The notes beneath the pieces are model-generated. The model searched no databases. It saw only the letters and a program-made list of their open reading frames with translations, and was not told the origin of the DNA. 64,000 nucleotides of DNA from Scybalousia_A sp963540815 (GTDB lineage Bacteria; Bacteroidota; Bacteroidia; Bacteroidales; P3): NCBI GenBank assembly GCA_963540815.1, contig CAUTQY010000006.1:19376-83375 (forward strand), given 5' to 3'. This document shows positions 1 to 10,007 of this stretch, in pieces. Made by a program: the position numbers and the translations under genes. Each line of letters opens with the position of its first letter. Position 1 is the first letter of the stretch.

Positions 1-496
1 AGGCATTTTTTTGCATTCTATTCCATATTATTTGTTGTTCAACGGGCATTTTGCCGTACTGTTGCATGATTTGTTTTACCTGCTGAGCATTAAATTGTCC
101 GGTAGTAGGGTCGGTAAAGTTTTGTCTTACCTCGTTTGCAAGAAAAGTTCCCAAAAACATATCATTCATTTCCTCCTCTCCTATTACCAATCCCAACTTT
201 TTGCATTCTCTATCCAATATCTTTTCGGTTACCAACTCATAATAAGCACTGGCTTTTGCTTGAAACTGTTGTTCGTTAGTCAATTTGCCATACTGACGTT
301 TAAGTTCGTTTTCGTAGTTCTCTCTAATTGTTTCAAACTCCGAAATACCTATTTCCATCCCGTCCACACTTGCTATTTTGTTAAAACCTCCTCTTCGTTT
401 TCCAAAATCATTGAAAATAAAAGCCAAAGTTGCAAGGGCAACAATTATAGTAACACCCCAACCGAAATGTTTTCTGATCCTTCCTATTACAGCCAT
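1..496 (-). CDS. SurA/PpiD-like peptidylprolyl isomerase (N-terminal part, truncated by window edge)
   Basis: Translating the minus strand from the ATG at 496 gives an uninterrupted frame to base 1, about 165 residues. It opens with a short cytoplasmic stretch and one membrane anchor (residues about 10-30, ending FIFNDFGKRR). A SurA_N-type chaperone region follows, with motifs such as VDGMEIGISEFE, LDRECKKLGL and NAQQVKQIMQQYG. This is the layout of PpiD-type periplasmic foldases, which are held in the inner membrane and help outer membrane proteins fold. The parvulin domain would lie beyond the window. The gene is divergent from the processing protease at 665. The family call rests on the N-terminal third only. 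Confidence 0.8.
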   Translation of the reverse strand, partial: MAVIGRIRKHFGWGVTIIVALATLAFIFNDFGKRRGGFNKIASVDGMEIGISEFETIRENYENELKRQYGKLTNEQQFQAKASAYYELVTEKILDRECKKLGLVIGEEEMNDMFLGTFLANEVRQNFTDPTTGQFNAQQVKQIMQQYGKMPVEQQIIWNRMQKNA

Positions 497-549
497 AATG
501 CTCTATTTGATATTTGTGTATATTTGGTTTATATCTGAAAATTAGTTTG

Positions 550-557
550 CAAATTTA
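550..557 (-). promoter_or_regulatory. -7 element for the SurA/PpiD-like gene
   Basis: On the minus strand this reads TAAATTTG and matches the Bacteroidota -7 consensus TAnnTTTG. It lies about 53 bases before the start at 496. No good -33 TTG is visible at the usual distance. Confidence 0.4.
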
Positions 558-631
558 TAAAGAAATTTTGTAAATGAGTATTTTATCTTAAAAAAAAGAT
601 TAGGGAATAAATTTTATTGTCTTTTTAATAC

Positions 632-639
632 TATCTTTG
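632..639 (+). promoter_or_regulatory. -7 element for the S41 protease gene
   Basis: TATCTTTG matches TAnnTTTG and lies 25 bases before the ATG at 665. A TTG at 617-619 is too close (12 bases) to be a standard -33 element, so recognition may depend mainly on the -7 box. Confidence 0.5.
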
Positions 640-664
640 CAACGTTTTTTAACCTATACTTGAT

Positions 665-2308
665 ATGAAAAAGATATTCGTTTGCCTATTAATAAACTCG
701 GCTATATTCTTTGTCTGCGTTGCACAAGAGAACAAAACGGACAGAAGTTTTGAATTATCAAAAAATCTGGAAATATTTTCTTCTGTTTACAAAACCCTTT
801 ATACCACATACGTTGATGACATAAAAGAGGGTGAGTTGGTAAAGACGGCAATTGACGCCATGCTTATGAAATTGGACCCTTACACAAATTATTATCCCGA
901 GTCTGATTTGGAAGATGTAAAAATGCAACTTTTGGGAGAATACGGAGGAATAGGAGCGTTGATTATGCAAAAAGGAGATAGCGTATATATTTCAGAGCCA
1001 TATGAGGGTTTGCCGGCCTATGAGGCAGGATTGAAGGCGGGTGACCTTATCTTGGAAGTAAACGGACAAAATGCTTTGGGAAAAACTTCCGACCAGGTAA
1101 GAGAAATTCTGAGAGGACAGGCCGGTTCAACAATCAGTATGAAAATAAAACGTTTTGACAAAGAGAAAAGTTTTACCTTTAAAAGAAAGGAAATCACTTT
1201 GCCAAATCTTCCTTATAGCGGAGTAATAGGAGAGGATATAGGTTATATAAAATTAAATGAGTTTACTAAGAATGCGGCGAACAATGTTCTTTCGGCTTTT
1301 AATAATTTGAAAAAACAAGATATAAAGGGACTTATTATAGACCTTAGGGGTAATGGAGGCGGATTGCTAAACGAGGCTGTGGATATAGTAAATATTTTTG
1401 TGGATAAAGGACAAGTTGTGGTTTATACAAAGGGTAAAACACAGGATAAAAATCAAACTTTTCGTACTATGCGCAAGGCAATTGACGATAGTATGCCGAT
1501 AGTGGTATTGATAGATGGTGTCTCTGCCTCGGCAAGTGAAATAGTTGCAGGCTCTTTGCAAGACATCGACAGAGCGGTAATTATGGGGCAGAGAAGTTTT
1601 GGCAAGGGTTTGGTGCAAAATGTTGTACCATTGGTTTATAATACCCAAATGAAAGTAACCGTTTCCAAATATTATATTCCAAGCGGCAGATGTATACAAG
1701 CAATAGATTATTCTCATAGAGATTCTACGGGTAGGGCAAACAAAATAACGGATTCTTTGCGTACGGCATTCAAAACCAAACATGGAAGAACGGTATATGA
1801 CGGTTACGGGATAGAGCCGGATATTGCCACTCAGGCAGAATATTATAGCAGTATCTTGTTTTCTTTGGTTAGCAAAAATCTTATATTTGACTATGCTACA
1901 AATTTTGCAAACAAACACGCCAGTATTCCTCCTGCCAAAGATTTTAACATAACGGAAGAAATATATAACGATTTTGTGTCTTTCCTGAAAGACAAGGATT
2001 ATTCTTATACAAGTCCTACGGAATATAGCTTGAGGGAATTTGCGGAAATAGCAAAAAAAGACAAATGCAACGAAAATATTTTGTCTCAAATATATAATAT
2101 CAAACTTCAAATAGAAGAGGACAAAAGAAATGATTTATACAAATTTAAAAACGAGATAAGCGAGGTATTGCTAAGTGAAATAGTGGTAAGATACTATAAC
2201 CAAAAAGGTAGAGTGGAGGCATACATAAACCATGACACTGAGGTTAAACAAGCCATAGATTTGTTGCACGACAAGCCAAATTATGATAGTATTCTAAGAG
2301 TAAAATAA
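665..2308 (+). CDS. S41 family C-terminal processing peptidase (CtpA/Prc-like)
   Basis: A 547-residue periplasmic serine protease that would trim or degrade proteins from their C-terminus. A signal peptide (residues 1-20, ending CVAQ) is followed by a helical cap, a PDZ domain (about 90-180, with GIGALIMQKGD and AGLKAGDLILEVNG) and the S41 core (about 185-370). The catalytic pair fits the family spacing: Ser289 in SASASEI and Lys314 in FGKGLVQ, 25 residues apart. A further 180 residues of mixed helical sequence follow the protease, as in other Bacteroidota members. It ends directly against the convergent TonB receptor gene (2308/2309). Substrate unknown. Confidence 0.93.
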   Translation: MKKIFVCLLINSAIFFVCVAQENKTDRSFELSKNLEIFSSVYKTLYTTYVDDIKEGELVKTAIDAMLMKLDPYTNYYPESDLEDVKMQLLGEYGGIGALIMQKGDSVYISEPYEGLPAYEAGLKAGDLILEVNGQNALGKTSDQVREILRGQAGSTISMKIKRFDKEKSFTFKRKEITLPNLPYSGVIGEDIGYIKLNEFTKNAANNVLSAFNNLKKQDIKGLIIDLRGNGGGLLNEAVDIVNIFVDKGQVVVYTKGKTQDKNQTFRTMRKAIDDSMPIVVLIDGVSASASEIVAGSLQDIDRAVIMGQRSFGKGLVQNVVPLVYNTQMKVTVSKYYIPSGRCIQAIDYSHRDSTGRANKITDSLRTAFKTKHGRTVYDGYGIEPDIATQAEYYSSILFSLVSKNLIFDYATNFANKHASIPPAKDFNITEEIYNDFVSFLKDKDYSYTSPTEYSLREFAEIAKKDKCNENILSQIYNIKLQIEEDKRNDLYKFKNEISEVLLSEIVVRYYNQKGRVEAYINHDTEVKQAIDLLHDKPNYDSILRVK

Positions 2309-4708
2309 TTAAAATTCTACTGTTATTTTGGCATTCAACATAGAAGGAGTTAGGTAATTCGGCACGGGATATATCGTATTGTTATTGTCTTTTATATAAG
2401 TATAGGAAATAACATTTTTGTTATTGAATACATTCAACCATTCCACATTTAACCAAATGCGTTTTAAGGTTTTAAGAAAGTTTTTCTTTGCCCAAGAGGT
2501 CTCTTCGTCTTTTATTCTAAATGTAAAAGCAATGTCTGCTCTCATATAGTTCGGACGAGACAAAATTGTGTTGGTATTGGGAATAAAGAAAGGGTAACCG
2601 CTACCGTAATTGAAGTTAAGATACACCCTCATCCACGGCATGGAAGGCAAATAATCTTGAAAACTTACACTCATGTTTATCAGCTGGTCTGTCGGACGTG
2701 CAATATATCCTCTGTTGTCTCCTTGCACATCTTGTTTTGTTTGCATAAGGGAAAGGGTAAACCAAGAATCAATTCCTTTAATAAACTCTCCGAAAAGTTT
2801 GATATCCAAACCCGTAGCGTATCCTATTGCGTTATTTTCGGCTGTATAGCGTAAGCGCAGATTGTCCATATGGTACGGTATCAAATCCCAAAGATATTTG
2901 TAGTAGAGTGAGGAGGCAAGTTTGAAATTCCTTGTCCTTATTTTGAAATTCCAATCAGTAGAAAGTACAAAATGCAAACTCTTTTGACTTTTTATATCGG
3001 GATTAGTTTCCCCCTTGAGATTTCTATATTCTCTGTAAAAAGGATATTGAACATAAAGACCGGAGGCAAAGCGGAATAGAATATCTTGTTTTACCTTTGG
3101 TTTGTAGGCAAAACTCATTCGCGGAGAAGGAAAAAACTCTTTGTTAAAATCCCAATAATGTCCTCTTGCTCCAATGTTTATAAAATATGTTCCCTTGTTT
3201 TTTTTCCAAGAAATATGGCGTTGGACAAAAAAAGTAATACGGTTGGAATATATATCATTTTTACCATGGTACCAATCTTGCACCAAAGGAGCGGAGGGAG
3301 TGTCGTAGATACCTATCTCGTCCCAATTTGAAGGTATGGAATAATCGGCTGAATCTACCATTTTCCACTCGTTAAGTTTATCGGAAATCATTTCTCTTTG
3401 ATATTTGGCTCCCCAAGACATAACACCGTTGTCGTAGTATCTTTCTCCCCTATGTTCAAAGTTGAAAAGTGTTGCTTTAAGGTTATTTCTTGCGTGTTCC
3501 AGATACGTCCCTATACCAAGGTCAAAATCGTCCTCATTTGACAACCCGGATGATTCGCTCAACCAATACTGCCCTTGTATATCATAAGTCTCCTTTTCAT
3601 TAGTGGAGAAGCCTGAGGCTATAAATTTGAGATACAAATTCTTCTTAACCCTATAGTTTAACATTAATGCCCCGAATACGGAAGAGAATTTGTCTTTTTC
3701 TTCTCCGTCAAAATAAACTTTGAATTTTAAGGGATTGATACCTCCGAAATCGGTTTGTCTGTCTTTTGGTATAAACTCGTATGTATTGTCCGATATGTTA
3801 CCTATAAAAGATAAGTCAAATTTATTGTTAATTTGCCCTGTTATAAAGGTTTGAAAATCATGAAAAGTAGTGTTGTAATCTCCCGCAGTCTCCAAAGAAT
3901 TTAGTAGGTATTTTGTAGTTTTATTTCTGTACGAAAATTGATAAGTAAATTTGTCTTTTACCTTGTCTGCCAAATAAAAACTTCCTCCCAAAAGCCCTAT
4001 GGACAAATTTCCGGAAAACTCTGATGGTTTCCTGTATTTTATATCCAAAACGGAAGACATTTTGTCTCCGTATTCCGAGGCAAATCCGCCGGAGGAAAAT
4101 TGTATGTCACTAATCATATCGGGATTAATAAAAGATAAGCCCTCTTGTTGTCCATTTCTTATTAGTATGGGACGAAATATTTCTATGTCATTAACATATA
4201 CCAAATTTTCATCAAAGTTGCCACCTCTTACGGAGTATTGAGAGGAAAGTTCATTGTTGGAGGAGACACCCTCTATTGTTTTAATTACATTTTCCACTCC
4301 TCCTGTAGGTCCTACTGTGTTTTTTGCCCAATCGGAAGATATTCTCGTAACACCTTCTTGTCTGGAATAATCTCCTTTTATTTCCACTCCTTCCAATGTG
4401 GTGGTTTCTTGTAATAAAATCACATTTAAAAGTAGAGTTTGATTATTTTTTAATATTATAGTGGTATCAAAATTTTTGTACCCTACGTATGAAAATCTCA
4501 AATTATACTCCTTATTTGCTTGCAAATTTAAGCTATACTCTCCTTTTTGATTGGAGGTCGTACCCAAGGGTTTGGGTAAGTTCAAAGTACCGATACTTAC
4601 ACTTTCCAAGGGTTTATTGTCCGTAGTCTCAACTTTTCCTCTGATTTGTTGAGCATGGAGAGAAAATCCTAACACAAAGATTAATGTTATATATGCGTGC
4701 GCTTTCAA
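2309..4708 (-). CDS. TonB-dependent outer membrane receptor with carboxypeptidase-like N-terminal domain
   Basis: A 799-residue outer membrane protein. The signal peptide (1-19, ending HAQQ) is followed by a CarboxypepD_reg-like beta domain (about 22-105), a plug domain (about 120-230, with the VRGGNFDENLVYVNDIE core) and a 22-strand-type barrel ending in the aromatic TVEF. It would carry an unidentified large substrate across the outer membrane using TonB energy. There is no SusD partner nearby, so it is not a standard glycan-utilisation pair. It lies 35 bases downstream of the S9 peptidase gene on the same strand and may be co-transcribed with it. The family is secure; the ligand cannot be read from sequence. 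Confidence 0.88.
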   Translation of the reverse strand: MKAHAYITLIFVLGFSLHAQQIRGKVETTDNKPLESVSIGTLNLPKPLGTTSNQKGEYSLNLQANKEYNLRFSYVGYKNFDTTIILKNNQTLLLNVILLQETTTLEGVEIKGDYSRQEGVTRISSDWAKNTVGPTGGVENVIKTIEGVSSNNELSSQYSVRGGNFDENLVYVNDIEIFRPILIRNGQQEGLSFINPDMISDIQFSSGGFASEYGDKMSSVLDIKYRKPSEFSGNLSIGLLGGSFYLADKVKDKFTYQFSYRNKTTKYLLNSLETAGDYNTTFHDFQTFITGQINNKFDLSFIGNISDNTYEFIPKDRQTDFGGINPLKFKVYFDGEEKDKFSSVFGALMLNYRVKKNLYLKFIASGFSTNEKETYDIQGQYWLSESSGLSNEDDFDLGIGTYLEHARNNLKATLFNFEHRGERYYDNGVMSWGAKYQREMISDKLNEWKMVDSADYSIPSNWDEIGIYDTPSAPLVQDWYHGKNDIYSNRITFFVQRHISWKKNKGTYFINIGARGHYWDFNKEFFPSPRMSFAYKPKVKQDILFRFASGLYVQYPFYREYRNLKGETNPDIKSQKSLHFVLSTDWNFKIRTRNFKLASSLYYKYLWDLIPYHMDNLRLRYTAENNAIGYATGLDIKLFGEFIKGIDSWFTLSLMQTKQDVQGDNRGYIARPTDQLINMSVSFQDYLPSMPWMRVYLNFNYGSGYPFFIPNTNTILSRPNYMRADIAFTFRIKDEETSWAKKNFLKTLKRIWLNVEWLNVFNNKNVISYTYIKDNNNTIYPVPNYLTPSMLNAKITVEF

Positions 4709-4743
4709 GTTTTTTTCTTTGTATTTGGAAATTTATGTATGAA

Positions 4744-7281
4744 TTAATAATTCTCTTTCGGATAAAGACTGTCCCACCAAGAAGAATCTTCTTTTAACCA
4801 CTTGGCAAACCATGCGTATATTGTATTGTTCCATTTTAATCTTTTTTCAAAATCCGTTATACCATGATTTTCTCCTTTAACAGTTACGAACTCTACCTCT
4901 CTGTTCAATATTTTCAGGGCGTTGTACATCTGGATACTCTCCCCTATAGGCACGTTTGTATCCGCACTTCCGTGCAATAGAAGCAAAGGGGTGTGTATCT
5001 TGTCCGCATTAAAAAGAGGTGAATGTTTGACATACAAATCTGGATTGTTCCACGGATAACTATCCGCACTTGCGGCGCCGGAATAAGAGTAGCCCCAATA
5101 ACCTTCTCCCCAATAGGATGTAATATTTGAAATACCGGCATGGGATATTGCACAGGCAAAAATATCAGTTTTGGTTTGCAAATATTGTGTCATAAACCCT
5201 CCGTAACTTGCTCCCATGCAACCTATGTGCTTTTTGTCTATAAAATTATGGGTTTTGCAAACTCTCTTGACTCCTTCAATAATTTCCTCTGCCGTATAGT
5301 CTCCCCAAGCATTGACATGACGCGAAGCAAATTCTTGCCCCCAACCTGTGGTGCCGCTGGGATTTATTACATACACGATATAATCTTGTTGTGTATATAG
5401 CCAAGCGGAATACCTCATTTCAAAACTCCTGTCGGTAGGAGAACATCCGCCATAGTAATAAACGATAAGAGGATATTGTTTTGTAGAATCAAAATCTGAC
5501 GGATAGTACAAACGCCCGTCTATATTGGAGTTGTGCATACGAAAAGAAAAATTTTCCATTTTACCTACAGCCAATCTTTCAAACTCTTGCTTTTTAGGAA
5601 AAAAGACCTCTTTTATCTCCAAGACCTTGTAATTACCGGTATCTATCTTGGCATGAAAAACACGTTTGGGTTTGTTGTAATTTTCTCCGTAATAAACCAT
5701 TTGGCTTTCGTCTTCGGAGATATCAAAGCCTCCAATTACTTCCGCTTCAAGATTTAGCAAATAAAATCTATTATCCCTCAAATTATAACGATAAATACAA
5801 ACGGAATCTTTATTTTCACAAGTAAGGTAGAGATTATTTTTTCTTACAATAAAGTTTTGGACGTTTGGGTTGAAATTTTTACCTACGGGTATTATCTCTC
5901 TGCTTTGCAAATCCATTAAATAAACGGAGTTATTAAAAGCATTGGGTATTTGGTTTTTCTTTAAAGTGGAACCTATGGAATTAAAGGCTTCATTACCGGC
6001 GAGTAATATTATGTTTTTACCGTCCAAGGAATACTTTACATAGGAAACAAAACCATCATTTTCTATCAAAGTATCTATTTTTTTCGAACTTATATTGTAT
6101 TGATATATGTTGTTGAAGGAAAACGGGCGCTTGCTTATATCCGTTTTTGAAACGGAAAACAAAATATTGTTTCCCTTGCAGTCCATATCATTAAAATCAA
6201 TGGAATGATAGGTATGAAATAATTTCCCATTATAATTTTTGCCATAATAATATAACTCCGTTCTATCTCTCCAACCGGGTATCCTGTCATCCGGCAAATA
6301 CAAACGATGTAAGTCCTCGGAAGTATTATCTTTTTCTTTGTTTTTGACAAGCAGGTAATCGTTTGAGTTTTCACAAAAATATATACTGCCTTCCATATCA
6401 TAATCTTGTTCAAAAATAATTTCTCTTGTATTGTTCTCCGGATTAAGCACATAGAGTTTGTTTTTATCCTTGTAGTATAACAAATCAAAACCCGGTTTCC
6501 ATTGATAAGAATTTATTTTGTTATCGGTAAAAACAACCTTATCGTCACTGCTTTTGCGTACTTCCGTTCTATAAGAAAAATTGCCTTTTTCGTCTCTGTT
6601 GTTGTATTTTACCATATAGTATTTTCCGCTTTTTGACATGCTTATACTATAGGGATTTTCCCCGCAAAGCATGGTTTTTAGAGTAAGACCCGATAAGTTT
6701 TCGAAACGAGTACTGTTTTCCTTTTCTTGATAAATCAAAGTTTTTATTTTGTAATACTCCGAATTGTTTGCGATATTAGACCTTAGACACAACACTCCTA
6801 TTCCTACCACATGACTACCCGGCTCCAACTCCTCTTGTATGAGTATTTTGTTATCTTCGTTTATTGTATCCTCTGCCGAATCTTTTTCCTCCTTAGTCTT
6901 GCCGTCTATGGAAATTTTGGTTTTTGCGTTGCAAAAAACTTCTATTTTTACTTTCTCCCTTTTGGAAAGATTGATATTAAAGAAAATTTCAAAAATATTA
7001 TAATCCTCTGCCTCATTCAACCCCAAGTTTATTGTTCCCTCGCCGCTGACATCCGTATTCCATACGTTACCATAAATGTTGTTATTTATTTTTGGAGTAT
7101 TAAAAAAATCATCAACGGAAAATGCTTTACCCAGATTGTTCAGAGAGTCCAAAATCAAAGGAGCGGAAAAAGTTTTCCACCTGTAATAATATTTTGTTAC
7201 AGGCTCTTGTGCTTGGATATTAAGAGTAAATAAAACAAAAAATAATTGTATGATTAAAATGTTTATAAAATTCCTATTCAT
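4744..7281 (-). CDS. S9 family prolyl oligopeptidase/dipeptidyl peptidase IV-like
   Basis: An 845-residue secreted serine peptidase. It has a signal peptide (1-24, ending NIQAQ), an N-terminal beta region and propeller (to about residue 580), and a C-terminal alpha/beta-hydrolase domain. The catalytic triad is visible: Ser692 in GASYGGFM, Asp774 in HGSADTN and His806 in GENHGI. Known relatives release dipeptides or acylated residues from oligopeptides in the periplasm of peptide-fermenting Bacteroidota. The start codon overlaps the end of coaD by 8 bases, which suggests translational coupling, and the TonB receptor gene follows. A peptide-scavenging role together with that receptor is an inference from position. 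Confidence 0.9.
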   Translation of the reverse strand: MNRNFINILIIQLFFVLFTLNIQAQEPVTKYYYRWKTFSAPLILDSLNNLGKAFSVDDFFNTPKINNNIYGNVWNTDVSGEGTINLGLNEAEDYNIFEIFFNINLSKREKVKIEVFCNAKTKISIDGKTKEEKDSAEDTINEDNKILIQEELEPGSHVVGIGVLCLRSNIANNSEYYKIKTLIYQEKENSTRFENLSGLTLKTMLCGENPYSISMSKSGKYYMVKYNNRDEKGNFSYRTEVRKSSDDKVVFTDNKINSYQWKPGFDLLYYKDKNKLYVLNPENNTREIIFEQDYDMEGSIYFCENSNDYLLVKNKEKDNTSEDLHRLYLPDDRIPGWRDRTELYYYGKNYNGKLFHTYHSIDFNDMDCKGNNILFSVSKTDISKRPFSFNNIYQYNISSKKIDTLIENDGFVSYVKYSLDGKNIILLAGNEAFNSIGSTLKKNQIPNAFNNSVYLMDLQSREIIPVGKNFNPNVQNFIVRKNNLYLTCENKDSVCIYRYNLRDNRFYLLNLEAEVIGGFDISEDESQMVYYGENYNKPKRVFHAKIDTGNYKVLEIKEVFFPKKQEFERLAVGKMENFSFRMHNSNIDGRLYYPSDFDSTKQYPLIVYYYGGCSPTDRSFEMRYSAWLYTQQDYIVYVINPSGTTGWGQEFASRHVNAWGDYTAEEIIEGVKRVCKTHNFIDKKHIGCMGASYGGFMTQYLQTKTDIFACAISHAGISNITSYWGEGYWGYSYSGAASADSYPWNNPDLYVKHSPLFNADKIHTPLLLLHGSADTNVPIGESIQMYNALKILNREVEFVTVKGENHGITDFEKRLKWNNTIYAWFAKWLKEDSSWWDSLYPKENY

Positions 7282-7756
7282 ATGTATTTTGTTCCAAATT
7301 AATGTTGTTCGGCAAATAAGGTCGTATATCCTTTTTGTAGAGCATCATCTCTCTAACAAAAGAAGAAGAGACAAAATCTTGTTTCAGATTTGATATAAGA
7401 AAAATTGTCTCTATATCGCTGTTAATAGCCTTGTTAATCTCAAAAATATTTTTTTCGTAAGCAAAGTCCATCTCATTTCTCAAACCTCTTATTATATATT
7501 TCGCTCCTTTTTTTTCACAATAATCCACAGTGAGACAAGAAAAAACATCAACCGTAACATTATCATAATTTTCAAAAGTTTTTCTTATCCATTCTAATCT
7601 TTTTTCCAAAGAAAATAGAAACTTCTTTTCGGAATTCTCACCTATGGCTACTATTATCTTGTCAAATAAAGGTAAGGCCCTCAAAATTATATCTTCGTGT
7701 CCTATGGTTATAGGGTCAAAACTACCGGGGAATATTGCTATTCTTTCTTTTTTCAC
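7274..7756 (-). CDS. coaD: Phosphopantetheine adenylyltransferase
   Basis: A 160-residue cytoplasmic enzyme that joins 4'-phosphopantetheine and ATP to give dephospho-CoA, the penultimate step of coenzyme A synthesis. The nucleotidyltransferase signature is complete: FPGSFDPITIGHEDI near the N-terminus carries the TxGH ATP-binding motif, and the conserved IRGLRNEMDFAYE region follows near residue 90. A SSSFVREM stretch is typical of the C-terminal nucleotide-binding segment. Length matches the family. It sits between the small beta-barrel gene (14 bases upstream) and the S9 peptidase gene (8-base overlap) in a compact minus-strand unit. Confidence 0.96.
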   Translation of the reverse strand: MKKERIAIFPGSFDPITIGHEDIILRALPLFDKIIVAIGENSEKKFLFSLEKRLEWIRKTFENYDNVTVDVFSCLTVDYCEKKGAKYIIRGLRNEMDFAYEKNIFEINKAINSDIETIFLISNLKQDFVSSSFVREMMLYKKDIRPYLPNNINLEQNTYE

Positions 7757-7769
7757 AGCAAATACATTG

Positions 7770-8513
7770 TTAATAAGTTCTTCTTCTATTCGGTTTGGTC
7801 ACCGGTCTTTGCTCTTGCTCTTCATTTATCATATAAATGACTTTCACACTCACCCAATTATTCTTATAATCTCGTAACCACGTACGGTAGTTGTTAAAAT
7901 CCTCGGGCAGATAAGAATTGTTGAACTCAAAATCTTTTCTTATCGGTAATAAAGAATATTGATATCTTACATCAAGTTTGAATTTTTGCCAAATAGTAAA
8001 ACGTAAATCTCCCACAATAGCCAAATCATTTTTCAAAAAACTTGCTTTTGTAATTGTAGGTCTGTCCATTCCAAAAATAAGAGTATCCGGTAATGTCCAA
8101 GACTCCGAAGAATGTATGAGTCTGCTATATTGCAAGCCCACTCCAAGGGTTACTCCTCCCTTTTTGTCCATATAATGCAACATAAGGGGGATATCTATAT
8201 AATCCAATGAGGCCTTGTAAATAAAAGGGTCGCCGGCGGTGGATTCTTTTGCACCTCGCTGAGAATAATTTATTTCCATAGAAACTTGTAACCCCTCGTT
8301 CTGTTTGTTTGCATTCAAAGGGAGCATTGCTCCAATACCCAAGTTTGGTGCAACTTTTTTGAAACCGTAAACCTCATCACCGTCTATTTGGGCAACGTTA
8401 AAACCCAAAGAAACAAAACCTTTAAAAAATTGTGCCCTAACCTCCGAGTAAGCAAAAAATAATAAAACAAAAAGCCCTGTAACAAAAACTTTACCCTTTA
8501 TGTTGTTGTTCAT
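7770..8513 (-). CDS. Outer membrane beta-barrel protein (OMP_b-brl_2/PorT-like family)
   Basis: The protein starts best at the ATG at 8513 (MNNNIKGKVFVTG), which gives 247 residues with a clear signal peptide ending SEVRAQ. The longer frame from 8627 adds 38 basic, asparagine-rich residues that would block export. The mature part alternates polar and hydrophobic residues in strands (LQVSMEINYSQRG, VTLGVGLQYSRL, KLDVRYQYSLLPI) and ends in a polar Arg-rich tail after the last strand. This resembles the small 8-10-strand barrels annotated as PorT-family in Bacteroidota. It might be a type IX secretion factor, but these barrels are numerous and similar, so the specific role stays open. Confidence 0.7.
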   Translation of the reverse strand: MNNNIKGKVFVTGLFVLLFFAYSEVRAQFFKGFVSLGFNVAQIDGDEVYGFKKVAPNLGIGAMLPLNANKQNEGLQVSMEINYSQRGAKESTAGDPFIYKASLDYIDIPLMLHYMDKKGGVTLGVGLQYSRLIHSSESWTLPDTLIFGMDRPTITKASFLKNDLAIVGDLRFTIWQKFKLDVRYQYSLLPIRKDFEFNNSYLPEDFNNYRTWLRDYKNNWVSVKVIYMINEEQEQRPVTKPNRRRTY

Positions 8514-8651
8514 TATTCTCTTATTTTTATTTTTCCTAAACGAAAATATATTATTTTTATTTTTATACGCTACTTTTATATTTTGAGAGAAAAGCCGCTT
8601 GTAGTTATAGGACAAGAGGCTTGACATTCAACAAGTATACGATTTTTGTTA

Positions 8652-8659
8652 TAATTTTG
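8652..8659 (+). promoter_or_regulatory. -7 element for the MATE transporter gene
   Basis: TAATTTTG matches TAnnTTTG and ends 19 bases before the ATG at 8679. A matching -33 TTG is not evident at 18-22 bases. Confidence 0.45.
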
Positions 8660-8678
8660 CAAAATAACATAATTATTT

Positions 8679-9989
8679 ATGCAAAGTGTTAAAGATTTAA
8701 ATACCAACATAATAAACCTTACCATACCGAACATTATTACCAATATAACAGTACCCTTGCTAGGTATAGTTGATACGGCAATAGTCGGTCATATATCCGA
8801 AAGAGGAAGACAAGCCGAGTATATAGGTGCTATTGCAATAGGTACGATGATTTTTAATTTTATTTATTGGTTATTCGGTTTTCTCAGAATGGGAACAAGT
8901 GGCTTTACTGCCGTAAGTTTCGGAGCAGCGGACAAAAAAGAACAAATAGACATACTTACTCGCAGTTGTCTTATTGCCATAGGCTCTGCCATTTGTCTGA
9001 TATTGTTGCAAAAACCCATTGCCTTCATTGCAAAAACCGTTGTAGAGGATAGTGCAAATATAATGAATCTTGCCTTGCAATATTTTTACATAAGAATTTG
9101 GGCTGCGCCGGCAACACTTGGCATGTATTCTTTAAAAGGCTGGTTCATAGGTATGCAAGACAGTAAAACTCCCATGTGGATAGCAATTTTTATAAATCTT
9201 GTTAATATTGCCTTTGATTTGTTGTTTGTACTTCGTTTTAATATGACAATAGAGGGAGTTGCCTACGCTACCGTTATAGCGCAATATTCCGGACTTTTTG
9301 TTACTCTTCTTATCTTCTTTACCAAATATTTTAAAAAATATGATATTTCGTTCGCTCGAGCTCTTAAAAAAGAACCTATGCTAAAATTCTTTAAAGTCAA
9401 TGTGGACATATTTCTAAGGACTATTTGTATAATAGCGGTAAGCTCATATTTTACCGTAGCCTCCACTAAAATGCCTTACCCTTTGCTTGCCGTAAATACG
9501 TTAATAATGCAACTCTTTACTCTGTTTTCTTATTTTATGGACGGTTTTGCCTATGCGGCAGAATCTCTTTGCGGAAGATTTGCAGGCGCCAATCAAATAA
9601 AAAATCTGAGACGCACGGTAAAATTACTTATACTTTGGGGGATGGCAATGGCTCTTTTGTGTGTCATAGTCTATGGCTTTTTTGCCAAAGATATACTTTA
9701 TTTGCTTACCAATCAAAAAGATGTCATAAGAGTGGCTAAAGATTATCTTTTCTGGACTATGATAATACCTTTGGTTGGTTTTCTTGCCTTCTTGTATGAC
9801 GGCATACTTATAGGGATGATAAAATCCGTTATGATGAGAAATGCCATATTCTTTGCCACAATTTCATTTTTTGTTATCTTCTTTGTTTTCGGTCAAAGCA
9901 ACAATGCTCTTTGGGCAGGTTTTATTTCCTACCTGTTGTTGCGTAGTGTGTTAATGGCTGTTTTTTCTTGGAAGGATATTTTCGGTTAA
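8679..9989 (+). CDS. MATE family efflux transporter (DinF-like)
   Basis: A 436-residue inner membrane protein with about 12 hydrophobic segments in two related halves. Family hallmarks include the first-helix stretch IPNIITNITVPLLGIVDTAI and the paired FLRMGTSGFTAVSFGA segment. MATE proteins export cationic drugs or metabolites in exchange for protons or sodium; the DinF branch fits the length and N-terminus best. It is transcribed alone, divergent from the coaD block, and ends just before a bidirectional hairpin at 10010. Substrate is not predictable. Confidence 0.9.
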   Translation: MQSVKDLNTNIINLTIPNIITNITVPLLGIVDTAIVGHISERGRQAEYIGAIAIGTMIFNFIYWLFGFLRMGTSGFTAVSFGAADKKEQIDILTRSCLIAIGSAICLILLQKPIAFIAKTVVEDSANIMNLALQYFYIRIWAAPATLGMYSLKGWFIGMQDSKTPMWIAIFINLVNIAFDLLFVLRFNMTIEGVAYATVIAQYSGLFVTLLIFFTKYFKKYDISFARALKKEPMLKFFKVNVDIFLRTICIIAVSSYFTVASTKMPYPLLAVNTLIMQLFTLFSYFMDGFAYAAESLCGRFAGANQIKNLRRTVKLLILWGMAMALLCVIVYGFFAKDILYLLTNQKDVIRVAKDYLFWTMIIPLVGFLAFLYDGILIGMIKSVMMRNAIFFATISFFVIFFVFGQSNNALWAGFISYLLLRSVLMAVFSWKDIFG

Positions 9990-10007
9990 TCTTTTCTTAT
10001 AGCGCAC

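Noticed and set aside
11..538. 175-codon plus-strand frame at the left edge
   Set aside because: It covers the same DNA as the SurA/PpiD-like gene on the minus strand, which has a membrane anchor, family motifs and an upstream -7 box. The plus-strand translation has no recognisable features.
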